This document shows, in pieces, positions 43,460 through 52,169 of a stretch of DNA of 64,000 nucleotides. Made by a program: the position numbers and the translations under genes. The stretch comes from Mycobacterium colombiense. Its GTDB lineage: Bacteria; Actinomycetota; Actinomycetes; Mycobacteriales; Mycobacteriaceae. The notes under the pieces were generated by a model. It did no database searches. It saw only the letters and a program-made list of their open reading frames with translations, and was not told the origin of the DNA. Location: positions 61,927-125,926 of the forward strand of contig NZ_MBEI01000078.1 in the NCBI RefSeq assembly GCF_001953985.1. The letters run 5' to 3'. How positions within the stretch are numbered: position 1 is the first letter of the stretch; every line of letters starts with the position of its first letter.

Positions 43460-44124
43460 CGGTCCGGATTGGCGGCCGGTGCGCGCACGACCATCGGCAC
43501 CGCGGGGAAACACCACGCCATCTCCGAGCGCGACTTGCGCAGCGCGGCGGTCCCGTAACCCCGCTTGCGGTGATCGGGGTGGATCCAGATCCGGACGTCA
43601 ACCTCGCCACGGACCAGCTCGCCGAACACCATGCCGACCTTCTCGCCGCCGTCGATCGCCACGAACCACGCGGCCTCTTCGTCGTCGACCCGGCCCAGCG
43701 CGGCGCTGATCTCGTCGTCGACGCTGCCGGCCGGCCCACCGGAGCCGTCGCCGGCGAAGCCGATGTCCTCGGTGCGCACGGCGAAGATGTCACGGTCGGC
43801 CGCGGCGGAGAAGGGCCGCAGCTCCAGCGTCTCCCCCAGGCTCGCGGGACGCTCGCCGAGCGTGAAGCTCAGCTGCTTGTTCAGGTCTTCGAGTTCGGCG
43901 AGGATCTTGCGGCGCGAGTCGATGGTGAGCTGATCGAACGACATGCCCATCACCGCTTCGGCGGCGACCTGCGAGGTGTCGAGCAGGCGAACGATCGCCT
44001 TCACCGCGGCCGCCTTGTTCTCCGATTCCACCACGGCGTCGGCTATTTCGTGCCGTCGTTCGAGGGCTTTCAACAGAGCGTCGGCGATTTCGCGGCGGGC
44101 GGCTTTGCGGTCCTGGTCGGTCAT
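43456..44124 (-). CDS. GNAT acetyltransferase with GyrA-like coiled N-terminal domain
   Basis: A 222-residue fusion. Residues about 8-90 (ADALLKALERRHEIADAVVE, VKAIVRLLDTSQVAAEAVMGMSFDQLT, RRKILAELEDLNKQL) follow the pattern of the dimerising coiled-coil of DNA gyrase/topoisomerase IV subunit A, but without any catalytic part. Residues about 100-215 are a GCN5-type acetyltransferase with VGMVFGELVRGEVDVRIWIHPDHRKRGYGTAALRK, the acetyl-CoA loop. M. tuberculosis Rv0730, in the same position between a methyltransferase gene and xylB, is annotated as a GNAT protein. The coil may mediate dimerisation or contact with gyrase (inference). Confidence 0.75.
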   Translation of the reverse strand: MTDQDRKAARREIADALLKALERRHEIADAVVESENKAAAVKAIVRLLDTSQVAAEAVMGMSFDQLTIDSRRKILAELEDLNKQLSFTLGERPASLGETLELRPFSAAADRDIFAVRTEDIGFAGDGSGGPAGSVDDEISAALGRVDDEEAAWFVAIDGGEKVGMVFGELVRGEVDVRIWIHPDHRKRGYGTAALRKSRSEMAWCFPAVPMVVRAPAANPDR

Positions 44125-44133
44125 TCCACCAGC

Positions 44134-45495
44134 CTAGAACGCCGGTGGGGCCACTGCGCTACATCTGCGGTTTCCCAGCTCCTGGAAGCGCTGGTAGCGA
44201 TCCTCGACCGCGCTCGCCCAGGCCGGGTCGGGCTCGACGATGCGCTCGGTGCGCGCCCATCGGGCGGCGTCGGCGATCGTCGTCTCCAGACCGACCGCCA
44301 TCCGCGCCAGGAAGGCCGCCCCCAGCGCGGCCCCTTCCGCCACCCCGGACACCTCGACCGGCCGCCCGGTGGCGTCGGCGATGGCCTGCAGCCACGGCCC
44401 CACGCGGGTGCCGCCGCCGGTGGCCACGATGCGCGACACCGGCGCCCCGCCGAGTTCGATGAGCCGGCGGACCACGAACCCGGACGCCTCGTAGGCGGCG
44501 CGGCGCAGCGCGGCGGCGTCGTGGGTCAGATCCAACGCCTCGAGCACGCCCCGGCGGTCCCGATCGTGGAACGGCGTGCGTTCGCCGCGCAGATAGGGAG
44601 CCCACACCGGGACGCGCCCGGGTTCGACGGTGGTCGGGTCTGCCGCTGCCACAACGCGATCCACCCAGCCCAGGAACAGCCCGCCGGCGTTGCTGGCCCC
44701 GCCGATCTGGCTCTTGCCGGGCGCGGTGTGCGGAATGGTCCACAGGCCGGGCATCTGGCGGGCCTCGGCGATGGTGGTCCACACGATCAGCGTGGTACCG
44801 CACATCACCAGCACATCGCCCTCGCGGTCGGCGCCCGCGACGATCTGTTCGCACAGCGCGTCGATGGCGCCGGTGGCCAGGGCGGCGTCGGTGCCGCGCA
44901 ACTGCCCGACGACGGCTCCCATGCTCTCCACCCGCGGCATCTGCCCGACGGCCGCGCCGCGCTCGGCGCAGGCCTCGGGATTCCAGCCGGTCCCGTCGAA
45001 CAAGGGGAACGCGGTGGCGGCGGTGGCGATGTCGATCGCCGCCTGCCCCGACAGCGCGTGGTTGGCCACCGCCGGCGCGGGCCAGTAACCGGCGGCGTCG
45101 GGCGCCTGCTCGGCCGTCCAGCGCAAGAATTCGGCGGCCTCGCCGAGCGCGGGCAGCGGCTGCGCGTCCCCGCCGGGCGTGCGGCCCCGGCCGTCGCCGT
45201 AGAGCAGTCCCGGCGTGATGGGCGCGCCGGTGTCGTCGACGGCGGTCATCGACGGCACCATCGCCGAGACGGACGCCGCGGCGATGCCGGGTTGGTGGAT
45301 CAGTTCGTTCAGGGCCGCCGACGGCCCACGCCGCCACGCCGCCTCGGCGTCGTGCTCCAGCCGGTCGGGCGCCGGTACCCGCAGCTCATGGGGGATGCGC
45401 ACGCGGGCCGTCACGTTGCCGTCGGCGTCGGCGGATATCGCCTTGACCGCGGTGCTGCCGACGTCGATGCCGATTGTGACGTCTTTGCGTGACAC
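44134..45495 (-). CDS. xylB: FGGY-family carbohydrate kinase (xylulokinase-like)
   Basis: A 453-residue sugar kinase of the FGGY family. The N terminus TIGIDVGSTAVKAI is the phosphate-1 motif; the second domain has LVMCGTTLIVWT and the adenosine motif IVATGGGTRVGPWLQAIADATGRPVEV with GAALGAAFLA. The GTG at 45495 is the family start; the open frame continues 327 codons upstream over serA2 without homology. It is divergent from serA2 by 30 bases. The actual sugar is not proven; the xylB name follows M. tuberculosis Rv0729. Confidence 0.85.
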   Translation of the reverse strand: MSRKDVTIGIDVGSTAVKAISADADGNVTARVRIPHELRVPAPDRLEHDAEAAWRRGPSAALNELIHQPGIAAASVSAMVPSMTAVDDTGAPITPGLLYGDGRGRTPGGDAQPLPALGEAAEFLRWTAEQAPDAAGYWPAPAVANHALSGQAAIDIATAATAFPLFDGTGWNPEACAERGAAVGQMPRVESMGAVVGQLRGTDAALATGAIDALCEQIVAGADREGDVLVMCGTTLIVWTTIAEARQMPGLWTIPHTAPGKSQIGGASNAGGLFLGWVDRVVAAADPTTVEPGRVPVWAPYLRGERTPFHDRDRRGVLEALDLTHDAAALRRAAYEASGFVVRRLIELGGAPVSRIVATGGGTRVGPWLQAIADATGRPVEVSGVAEGAALGAAFLARMAVGLETTIADAARWARTERIVEPDPAWASAVEDRYQRFQELGNRRCSAVAPPAF

Positions 45496-45525
45496 GGGCG
45501 TCACCGTACGCCAGCATTGGCACTC

Positions 45526-46506
45526 GTGACGTCCAAACCACGTGCGTTGGTGACCGCCCCGATGCGGGGTCCGGGCTTCGCCAAGCTGCGAGAGCTGGCC
45601 GACGTGGTGTACGACCCCTGGATCGAGCAGACCCCGCTGCGCATCTACAGCCCCAAGCAGCTGGCCGAGCGGATCGCCGGTGAAGCCGCCGAAATCGTGG
45701 TGGTGGAAAGCGATTCGGTGCGCGGCCCGGTGTTCGAGCAGGGCGTGCGGGTGATCGCGTCCACCCGCGGCGACCCCAACAACGTCGACATCGCCGGGGC
45801 CACCGCGGCCGGCATCCCGGTGCTGAACACCCCGGCCCGCAACGCCGACGCCGTCGCCGAGATGACGGTGGCGCTGCTGCTGGCCGCCACCCGTCACGTG
45901 CTGACCGCGGATGCGGATGTGCGCAGCGGCAACATCTTTCGCGACGGCAGCATCCCTTATCAGCGGTTCCGCGCCGCCGAGATCGCGGGGCTCACCGCCG
46001 GGCTGGTGGGCCTCGGCGCCGTCGGCCGCGCGACGCGGTGGCGGTTGTCCGGGCTGGGGCTGCGGGTCATCGCGCACGACCCCTACAACCCCGACGCGCG
46101 GCACAGCCTCGACGAGCTGCTGAGCGAGGCCGACGTGGTCTCGCTGCACGCCCCGGTCACCGACGACACGGCCGGCATGATCGGCGCAGGGGAGTTCGCG
46201 GCCATGCGCGACGGCGTGGTCTTCCTCAACACCGCCCGCGCCCAGCTGCACGACACCGACGCCCTGGTCGACGCCCTGCTCACGGGCAAGGTGGGCGCCG
46301 CGGGCCTGGACCACTTCGCCGGCGAATGGCTGCCCGCCGATCACCCGCTGGTGGGAATGCGAAACGTCGTGCTGACGCCGCACATCGGGGGCGCAACCTT
46401 CGACACCGAGGCGCGGCAGGCGCAGATGGTGGCCGATGACCTGGAGGCGCTGCTGGCCGGCAACGCGCCCGCTCACATCGTCAACCCGGAGGTGCTGGGG
46501 CCATGA
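45526..46506 (+). CDS. serA2: D-3-phosphoglycerate dehydrogenase-like 2-hydroxyacid dehydrogenase
   Basis: A 326-residue D-isomer-specific dehydrogenase. The NAD fold is GLTAGLVGLGAVGRATRWRL, followed by LNTARAQLHDTDAL and the catalytic pair region LTPHIGGATFDTEARQ. The C-terminal regulatory domains of full SerA are absent, so it is probably not the serine-pathway enzyme. With xylB and fucA it forms a small sugar/hydroxy-acid catabolic group also known from M. tuberculosis (Rv0727c-Rv0729). The GTG at 45526 gives 326 residues; a TTG at 45517 is an alternative. It overlaps fucA by ATGA. Confidence 0.87.
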   Translation: MTSKPRALVTAPMRGPGFAKLRELADVVYDPWIEQTPLRIYSPKQLAERIAGEAAEIVVVESDSVRGPVFEQGVRVIASTRGDPNNVDIAGATAAGIPVLNTPARNADAVAEMTVALLLAATRHVLTADADVRSGNIFRDGSIPYQRFRAAEIAGLTAGLVGLGAVGRATRWRLSGLGLRVIAHDPYNPDARHSLDELLSEADVVSLHAPVTDDTAGMIGAGEFAAMRDGVVFLNTARAQLHDTDALVDALLTGKVGAAGLDHFAGEWLPADHPLVGMRNVVLTPHIGGATFDTEARQAQMVADDLEALLAGNAPAHIVNPEVLGP

Positions 46507-47156
46507 AGTTCGTCGACGACCCGGAGATCGCGGTGCTGGACGCCGCCAAGGACATGCTGCGCCGCGGCCTGGTGGAGGGGACGGCCGGCAACATCTCGGC
46601 GCGGCGCGCCGACGGCAACGTCGTCATCACCCCGTCGTCGGTGGACTACCGCGACATGCAGCTCGACGATCTGGTGCTCCTCGTCGCCGACGGCTCGGTG
46701 CTGCAGGCGGGCGAGGGCCGCTCCCCGTCGTCGGAGATGCAGCTGCATCTGGCCTGCTACCGGGCCTTCGACGACGTCGGCAGCGTCATCCACAGCCATC
46801 CGGTGTGGGCGACCATGTTCGCCATCGCACACGAATCGATCCCGGCATGCATCGACGAGTTCGCGGTGTACTGCGGCGGCGACGTCCGCTGCACTGAATA
46901 CGCGGCGTCCGGCACGCCGGAGGTCGGCACCAACGCGGTCGCCGCGCTCGAGGGCCGCGGCGCCGCGCTGATCGCCAACCACGGCCTGGTGGCGGTGGGA
47001 CCGCGGCCGGACAAGGTCCTGCACATCACCGCGCTGGTGGAGCGGACCGCCCAAATCGTCTGGGGCGCACGCGCTCTCGGCGGCCCGGTGGCGATCCCCG
47101 AGGACGTCAACCGCAACTTCGCCTCGGTCTATGGCTACCTGCGGGCCAACACCTAG
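46503..47156 (+). CDS. fucA: Class II aldolase, L-fuculose-phosphate aldolase-like
   Basis: A 217-residue zinc aldolase of the AraD/FucA family. The phosphate- and substrate-binding LVEGTAGNISARR, the catalytic Glu in SSEMQLHLACYRA, zinc His pair in VIHSHPVWATMFA and third His in LIANHGLVAVGP are all present. It cleaves a phosphorylated sugar to dihydroxyacetone phosphate and an aldehyde. Its start overlaps the serA2 stop. The next gene on the right, a P450, converges on it and begins an accessory stretch. Confidence 0.88.
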   Translation: MKFVDDPEIAVLDAAKDMLRRGLVEGTAGNISARRADGNVVITPSSVDYRDMQLDDLVLLVADGSVLQAGEGRSPSSEMQLHLACYRAFDDVGSVIHSHPVWATMFAIAHESIPACIDEFAVYCGGDVRCTEYAASGTPEVGTNAVAALEGRGAALIANHGLVAVGPRPDKVLHITALVERTAQIVWGARALGGPVAIPEDVNRNFASVYGYLRANT

Positions 47157-47177
47157 CGCTGGTTGCCGAGCCCGACG

Positions 47178-48404
47178 CTACTTCAGAATGACCGGGAGTG
47201 ACTCGTACACCGTCATGTTGTTGCACAAGTCGGGAAGCGTCATCCTCGGCTCGCCGACTTCGATGGCGCCGGTATTCAGCAGGACCTCGTCGAGGGCGGC
47301 CCGGACTTCCGCCCGCGCAAGCATTGCGCCCAGGCAGTGGTGGGCGCCGCCACCCCCGAAGGATTGGTGGGGGTTGGGGTCGCGGCGAATGTCGAACCGG
47401 TATGGATCCTCGAAGACGTCTTCGTCGCGGTTGGCCGAGCGCAACATCGTCACCACGCGGGCACCCGCGGGGACCGGGACGTCGCCGAGCATCACATCGT
47501 TGATCGCCCCGCGCACCCAGAACATGATCGGCGTGGAATACCGGATCACCTCCTCGACCGCGGTGCGCCTCGCCTCCGGGTCGGATCGGTAGACCGCGAT
47601 CTGATCGGGATTGGCCGCGAAGGCCCGCATCCCGTCGCACAACGCATTTCGAGTCGTGTCGGCGCCGGCCAACCCGAGGATGAAGAAGAAGATCTCGAGT
47701 TCGTTGGACGGCAGCGAGAAGCTCTCCCCCGATTCGCCCGTGATCTCCGCGGTGCACAACGCGCTCCAGATGTCGTCCGCGGGATGCTCACGCTTGTAAG
47801 CGGTCAGCGTGCTGGCGTACTCGAACAATTCCATGAAGGGCAACAGGTCATCGCCGTCGGGGAGGGCCATCTGCGCGCCGGCGGTCTTCAACACCCGGTC
47901 GATCAGACCGAACACGTGCGGGCGGTCGGCGTCGGGAATCCCGACGATGTCACCGATCACCGAGATCGGCAATCCCGCCGCCAGGTCGACGAACTCGCCC
48001 CCACCGGACTCGAGCAGGGCGGCGGCCATCGCCTCGGCCCGATCTCGGATGCCGTCCTCCAGCTTGGCCACCGCGCGTCGTGTGAACGCGCGGGCGATGA
48101 CTTTGCGGCGAATCGTGTGATCCGGTGGGTCCATGCTGACGATGGCCGGGTACGCGTCGAACATGGGTACGTCTTGAATCAGCGGTCCACGGGTCGCCGT
48201 GAACGACTCGTGATCGCGGTGGACTCGCGCGACATCGGCATGCTTGGTGCACACCCAAAATTCGCGGCCCACAGTGGATCTGACGTCATCCGTGAGCTGC
48301 TGGTGAAACACCGGCGTGTGGGCGCGCAACTCGGCGAACAGGTCCTCGGGAAAACGAGTAGCCCAGATCGCCGGCTCGGCGAGATCGATCGTCGTCTCCG
48401 TCAT
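47178..48404 (-). CDS. Cytochrome P450
   Basis: A 408-residue soluble P450. Marks are the I-helix LGLAGADTTRNAL, the K-helix EEVIRYSTPIMFWVRG and the heme loop FGGGGAHHCLGAMLARAEVR with the Cys thiolate ligand. N-terminal residues VSMDPPDHTIRRKVIARAFT are typical of the bacterial CYP125/CYP142/CYP124-like side of the superfamily. It is transcribed after a TetR gene with ATGA overlap (48401-48404). The substrate is unknown; the neighbours suggest oxidation of a steroid-, terpene- or alkyl-like compound. Confidence 0.9.
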   Translation of the reverse strand: MTETTIDLAEPAIWATRFPEDLFAELRAHTPVFHQQLTDDVRSTVGREFWVCTKHADVARVHRDHESFTATRGPLIQDVPMFDAYPAIVSMDPPDHTIRRKVIARAFTRRAVAKLEDGIRDRAEAMAAALLESGGGEFVDLAAGLPISVIGDIVGIPDADRPHVFGLIDRVLKTAGAQMALPDGDDLLPFMELFEYASTLTAYKREHPADDIWSALCTAEITGESGESFSLPSNELEIFFFILGLAGADTTRNALCDGMRAFAANPDQIAVYRSDPEARRTAVEEVIRYSTPIMFWVRGAINDVMLGDVPVPAGARVVTMLRSANRDEDVFEDPYRFDIRRDPNPHQSFGGGGAHHCLGAMLARAEVRAALDEVLLNTGAIEVGEPRMTLPDLCNNMTVYESLPVILK

Positions 48405-48973
48405 GACGCGCCTGGACCGTGCTCGAGTTCGTTGCGCAAGCCGGTCAGGATCAGCCGCAAGCCGTAGGCGAACGCTTCGTCGCTTGGGCCGCCGGCGCGG
48501 TGCGTGTGCTCGAGCTGCACGGAGCCCAGCAGGTGGATGTACAGCGCGGCGTGCGCCGCGTCGAAATGCTCGGCGCTCAAGCCGGATTCGCGCAGAATCG
48601 CGCGGGAGGCGCGGTCCAGCTCGGTCGCCGCGGCGGTGTGCGGATGCTCCTGCAGCAGGGCCGCGATGCCGGGCACGCCGACCAGCACCTTCCGGGCGCC
48701 CGTGTAGAGCGCCAGCAAGCGCGTTTCCCAATCGCCCTCCTGCGGAACCTCGATCTGCGCAAGCACCGATTCGATCAGCAGGTCGAGCAGTTCCCGCTTG
48801 TCGCGGACGTGGTAGTAGACCGACGAGGCCGCCGTGCCCGCCTCCGCTGCCAGCTCGCGCATCGTGACCCGGCCGACGCCCACGCGTTTGGCCAGTCGCA
48901 ACAAGTGCTTCGTCAGGTGCGCTCGGTCCAGCGCCCCATAGCGCAGGACCGGCGTGTTGGCCACGGCCTCCAC
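48401..48973 (-). CDS. TetR-family transcriptional regulator
   Basis: A 190-residue regulator with an N-terminal helix-turn-helix at about residues 25-70 (VGVGRVTMRELAAEAGTAASSVYYHVRDKRELLDLLIESVL) and a helical ligand domain (LLALYTGARKVLVGVPGIAALL). GTG at 48973 (GTGGAGGCC) is chosen because it puts the domain at the usual distance and has AAGGGGG just upstream; an in-frame codon at 49045 would run through the operator region. It heads a TetR-P450 operon and faces the DapB-like gene across a 72-base gap with a palindrome. Confidence 0.82.
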   Translation of the reverse strand: MEAVANTPVLRYGALDRAHLTKHLLRLAKRVGVGRVTMRELAAEAGTAASSVYYHVRDKRELLDLLIESVLAQIEVPQEGDWETRLLALYTGARKVLVGVPGIAALLQEHPHTAAATELDRASRAILRESGLSAEHFDAAHAALYIHLLGSVQLEHTHRAGGPSDEAFAYGLRLILTGLRNELEHGPGAS

Positions 48974-48991
48974 ACGCCCCCTTTCGAACGA

Positions 48992-49007
48992 TGTACGAAT
49001 TCGAACA
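48992..49007 (+). promoter_or_regulatory. Palindromic operator between TetR and reductase genes
   Basis: TGTACGAATTCGAACA is a near-perfect palindrome (14 of 16 symmetric positions, core CGAATTCG). It lies in the 72-base divergent gap, 19 bases from the TetR start and 39 bases from the reductase start. Further GTTCKAA half-motifs flank it on both sides (TTCGAAC at 48983 and AGAAC at 49019). It is the likely binding site of the TetR protein controlling both directions. Confidence 0.55.
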
Positions 49008-49045
49008 GTATTCAGATTAGAACAACGTTCGCCTACGCTTGTCAA

Positions 49046-50080
49046 ATGGCGCCATACCGCGTAGTTCAGTGGTCAACCGGCAACATCGGCAGTCGAGCGC
49101 TCGGCGTCCTGCTGGACCGCGACGACTTCGACGTGGTGGGCGTGCACGCCTTCGGTTCGGACAAGGTGGGCCGCGACGCGGGTGTGTTGGCAGACCGCCC
49201 CCCGATCGGTGTGGCAGCAACCGCAGACGCCGATGCGTTGATCGAGCTTCGGCCGGACTGTGTGAACTACATGCCGCGGGCCATCGACTACGAACTGGTG
49301 ATCAGGATGCTGCGCTGTGGCATCAACGTCGTCACGACTGGAGATTTCCTGACCGGCACCCATCACCCGGTCGAACTGCCGGCGCTCGACGAGGCGGCCC
49401 AACAGGGCGGCGCGACCTTCCTGGGCACCGGATTCGAGCCGGGCTTCATCAACGTCGTCGCCGGGTTCCTCACCGGCGCCTGCCGACGGGTCGACAGCAT
49501 CAAGCTCGTCGAAACATTGGACTGCACAACCTATCCCGTTCAGGACGTGTGGAAGGTGCTCGGGTTCGGCAAACCACCCCGCGAGCGGGTGACGCACCTC
49601 GACCCCGAGGCGCAACGGTACGGAATCGGCTACTTCGAGACGCTGGACATGATCGCCGCCATGCTGGGCACCGAGCTCGACTCCAAGGAGGCGTTCGTCG
49701 AGCCCGCGGTGCTGACAAGGGATCTCAATCTGGGCTGGGTGCACTATGCCGCCGGCACCGCCGGGGGGCAACGCCGCACCTATCGCGGATATCGCGGCGG
49801 CCGCCCGGTGGTCGAGCTGGCCATCTGCTGGACCATGAGCGACGATGCGCTCGACCCGAAATGGACCGACCCCAAGGGATTCAGTGTGGTGATCGAAGGC
49901 GAACCACGTGTCGACGCGACCATCCGGTTCGGCAAACCCGGGGAGGACGTGATGACCGTGTTGATGAATAGCACCGCCGTCGCGGCGGTCAACGCCATCC
50001 CGTACCTTTGTGACGCACCGCCGGGTGTCATCACCCCGATCGACCTGCCGATCACCGGATCCCGAGGGGCACTCACCTAG
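49046..50080 (+). CDS. DapB-like NAD(P)-dependent oxidoreductase
   Basis: A 344-residue protein of the dihydrodipicolinate-reductase-like group common in mycobacteria. The N terminus VVQWSTGNIGSRALGVLL is its nucleotide-binding turn, followed by VHAFGSDKVGRDAG and NVVTTGDFLTGTHHP. These proteins are not lysine-biosynthetic; relatives occur with P450s and steroid or amine degradation genes. It starts on ATG at 49046, divergent from the TetR-P450 operon, and its stop overlaps the convergent alcohol dehydrogenase by four bases. Confidence 0.82.
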   Translation: MAPYRVVQWSTGNIGSRALGVLLDRDDFDVVGVHAFGSDKVGRDAGVLADRPPIGVAATADADALIELRPDCVNYMPRAIDYELVIRMLRCGINVVTTGDFLTGTHHPVELPALDEAAQQGGATFLGTGFEPGFINVVAGFLTGACRRVDSIKLVETLDCTTYPVQDVWKVLGFGKPPRERVTHLDPEAQRYGIGYFETLDMIAAMLGTELDSKEAFVEPAVLTRDLNLGWVHYAAGTAGGQRRTYRGYRGGRPVVELAICWTMSDDALDPKWTDPKGFSVVIEGEPRVDATIRFGKPGEDVMTVLMNSTAVAAVNAIPYLCDAPPGVITPIDLPITGSRGALT

Positions 50081-51309
50081 CGCTGGTCGATGCCCACCTT
50101 CACCGCGCCGCTGTCGCCCTGGTTGGCGATCGCCAGAAAGGCCTCGCGCCACTGCCCCAATTCGAAGGTGTGGGTGAGCATGGGGCGCAGGTCCATTCGA
50201 CCCGCGGCGGCCAGGTCGAGGTAGTGGGCGATGGCGTGCTTGCGCTGCCCGTCCACCTCCTCGACGCCGAAGGCGTTCGAGCCGACGAACGAGAGCTCTT
50301 TGAAGTAGAGCGGGCTGTCCTCCCACCGGCCCGGGGCGTGAACGCCGGCCTTCACCAACGTCCCTCGCGACCGCAGCACCCGGACGCCGACCTCGAAGGT
50401 CTCGGGCTTGCCGACGGTGTCGTAGACGACGTCGACCGCGCCGGGATGAGCCATCGGCAGACCCTGCAGCGGCTGGCGCAGCCGGCCACCGCCCCAGGCG
50501 ACCAGGTCTTCGATGATGGCCGTACGCGGTTCGTGCGCAGGGATTTTCGTGGCGCCGAACCGTCGGGCCAGCTCGGCCTGCGCGGCGAAGCGCGCCACCA
50601 CCGCGACGGCCACGTCGGGATACAGCGCCCGCAGGATCGCGACCGCACACAATCCCAGCGAGCCGGCCCCGTACACCAGTGCGGCGCCCGAGCGCGGCGG
50701 TGGGTGGCGGGTGATCGAGTGCAGCGACACCGAGAACGGATCGGCGAACACGGCCATCTCGTCCGGGATCGAGTCCGGCACGGCGAACAGCATGCTGTCG
50801 TGGGCCGGCATCAGTTCGGCGTAGCCGCCCGTCACGTCGGCCGAGACCCCGGTGTGGATGCCCGGCTTGATGTCGCCGTCGGTGAAGCTCCAGCACAGGC
50901 TGTAGTCGCCGGATGCGCATGCGGGACAGGGCGGTTGGATGCCGCGCGGCCCACAGGACAGCCACGGGTTGAGCACCACTCGCTCCCCCACGCTCAGCCC
51001 CCGGGCCTTGGGTCCCAGCGCCACCACGTCGGCGACCACCTCGTGGCCCATGACTTGCGGGAACGAACAGAACGCGGCCATGGCGTTGTCGGTGTCGCCC
51101 TCGCCGAAGTCCATCAGGATCTGCTTGGAATCCGATCCGCAGATGCCGGTCAGCCGTGGCCGGGTGATTACCCAGTCCTCGTGCGGCAGTTCGGGATCCG
51201 GCAGGTCGCGCAGGGCAGTCGGGGTGCGTGCCAGGTTCTGGGTCAACGGGTTGGCGTCGTCGGGGACCTCGACGGGCTCCGGTGGCACGCCGTAGACGAG
51301 CGCCTTCAT
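50077..51309 (-). CDS. Zinc-dependent alcohol dehydrogenase (MDR family)
   Basis: A 410-residue medium-chain dehydrogenase. Catalytic zinc ligands are in GICGSDS (Cys) and VMGHEVVADV (His, Glu). A four-Cys structural-zinc lobe can be traced in LSCGPRGIQPPCPACASGDYSLC. The nucleotide fold is ALVYGAGSLGLCAVAIL. It has an insertion of about 20 residues between strands compared with minimal members. It is co-transcribed with the upstream SDR gene (ATGA overlap at 51306-51309). Substrate unknown; a secondary alcohol produced by the neighbouring P450 is possible. Confidence 0.87.
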   Translation of the reverse strand: MKALVYGVPPEPVEVPDDANPLTQNLARTPTALRDLPDPELPHEDWVITRPRLTGICGSDSKQILMDFGEGDTDNAMAAFCSFPQVMGHEVVADVVALGPKARGLSVGERVVLNPWLSCGPRGIQPPCPACASGDYSLCWSFTDGDIKPGIHTGVSADVTGGYAELMPAHDSMLFAVPDSIPDEMAVFADPFSVSLHSITRHPPPRSGAALVYGAGSLGLCAVAILRALYPDVAVAVVARFAAQAELARRFGATKIPAHEPRTAIIEDLVAWGGGRLRQPLQGLPMAHPGAVDVVYDTVGKPETFEVGVRVLRSRGTLVKAGVHAPGRWEDSPLYFKELSFVGSNAFGVEEVDGQRKHAIAHYLDLAAAGRMDLRPMLTHTFELGQWREAFLAIANQGDSGAVKVGIDQR

Positions 51310-52082
51310 GGCGACGCCATCCCCGCGGCGCCGGCGATGAACGCGTCCAGGTCGGCGTTTTTGGCGTCGATGACGGCTTTCATGTCGGGCAGGTAGTGCT
51401 CGAAGCGCTCACCGTCCAGGGCCGCGATGATGCCGTGGGCCACCACGTCCGCGGCCACCTTGGGTCCCCGGTAGAGGGGTTCCTCGCTGCCGGGGTGGTC
51501 CCAGATCTCGGTATCGACCGGGCCCGGCTCGATCAGCTTCACCGAGATCGGCGTGTCGTGCAGGTCCACGGCCATCGCCTCGCTCCATCCGCACAGCGCG
51601 AATTTGCTCGCGCAATAGGCGCTTTCGTGGATGATTCCGAGCCGGCCGCCAACGCTGGACACGTTGACGATCATGCCCGATCCGCGGGCCAGCATCGCCG
51701 GCAACAGCGCCAGCGTCAGGCGCATCGGGGCGAAGAAGTTGACCCGCATGACCTCTTCGGCCTCGTCCGGATCCAGCGCGATGACGTTGCGCCGCTTGGG
51801 CATCGCGGCGTTGTTGACCAGCACGTCGACGCCGCCGAGCGCGTCCCAGGCCCGCAGCGCCAGGTCGGCCAGCGCCGCCGTGTCGCCCAGGTCGGCCACC
51901 CACATGGCCGAGTCCGGCGAGGTGCGCCTGCAGTCGGCCAGCACCTCACCGAGCCGATCCCGGCGGCGCGCGACCAGCCCCACCACCGCAGCCCGGGCGG
52001 CCAGCCGTCGCGCCAGGGCCGCACCCAAACCCGACGAGGCACCCGTGATGAGCACCCGTTTACCCGACACCGCGTACGCCAT
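51306..52082 (-). CDS. Short-chain dehydrogenase/reductase
   Basis: A 258-residue classical SDR. Motifs in order are the NAD(P) turn VLITGASSGLGAALA, DLGD, NNAAMPKRR, the catalytic Ser in IVNVSSVGG and the YCASK Tyr/Lys pair, then PGPVDTEIW. The ATG at 52082 is the family start; the frame continues upstream through a methyltransferase gene on the other strand without homology. It faces methyltransferase 3 across a 97-base gap and leads the SDR-alcohol dehydrogenase pair. Confidence 0.88.
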   Translation of the reverse strand: MAYAVSGKRVLITGASSGLGAALARRLAARAAVVGLVARRRDRLGEVLADCRRTSPDSAMWVADLGDTAALADLALRAWDALGGVDVLVNNAAMPKRRNVIALDPDEAEEVMRVNFFAPMRLTLALLPAMLARGSGMIVNVSSVGGRLGIIHESAYCASKFALCGWSEAMAVDLHDTPISVKLIEPGPVDTEIWDHPGSEEPLYRGPKVAADVVAHGIIAALDGERFEHYLPDMKAVIDAKNADLDAFIAGAAGMASP

Positions 52083-52156
52083 CAGTAAAGGTTGCCGCGA
52101 ATCGCGGGAAGCGTACAGTGGGAGAAGCTTGTTATATCGGCTAAATATTAGATTAA

Positions 52157-52169
52157 CTATCTCCGATAG
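52157..52169 (+). promoter_or_regulatory. Small hairpin beside the methyltransferase 3 ribosome site
   Basis: CTATC-TCC-GATAG forms a five-base-pair stem whose right arm ends inside the AGGAG ribosome site (52168-52172) of the following gene. The preceding 25 bases are AT-rich (GGCTAAATATTAGATTAA), unusual here, and likely hold the promoter. Whether the hairpin affects translation cannot be told from sequence. Confidence 0.3.

Noticed and set aside
43570..45492. A 640-codon plus-strand frame over the GNAT and xylB genes
   Set aside because: Antisense to two genes with clear family motifs and rich in Arg/His/Gly, typical of shadow frames.
44134..46476. xylB extended to 780 codons
   Set aside because: The added 327 codons run antisense through serA2 and have no homology; the FGGY kinase starts at GTG 45495.
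49073..50965. A 630-codon minus-strand frame over the DapB-like and alcohol dehydrogenase genes
   Set aside because: Overlaps two supported genes in other frames and shows only low-complexity Arg/Gly sequence.
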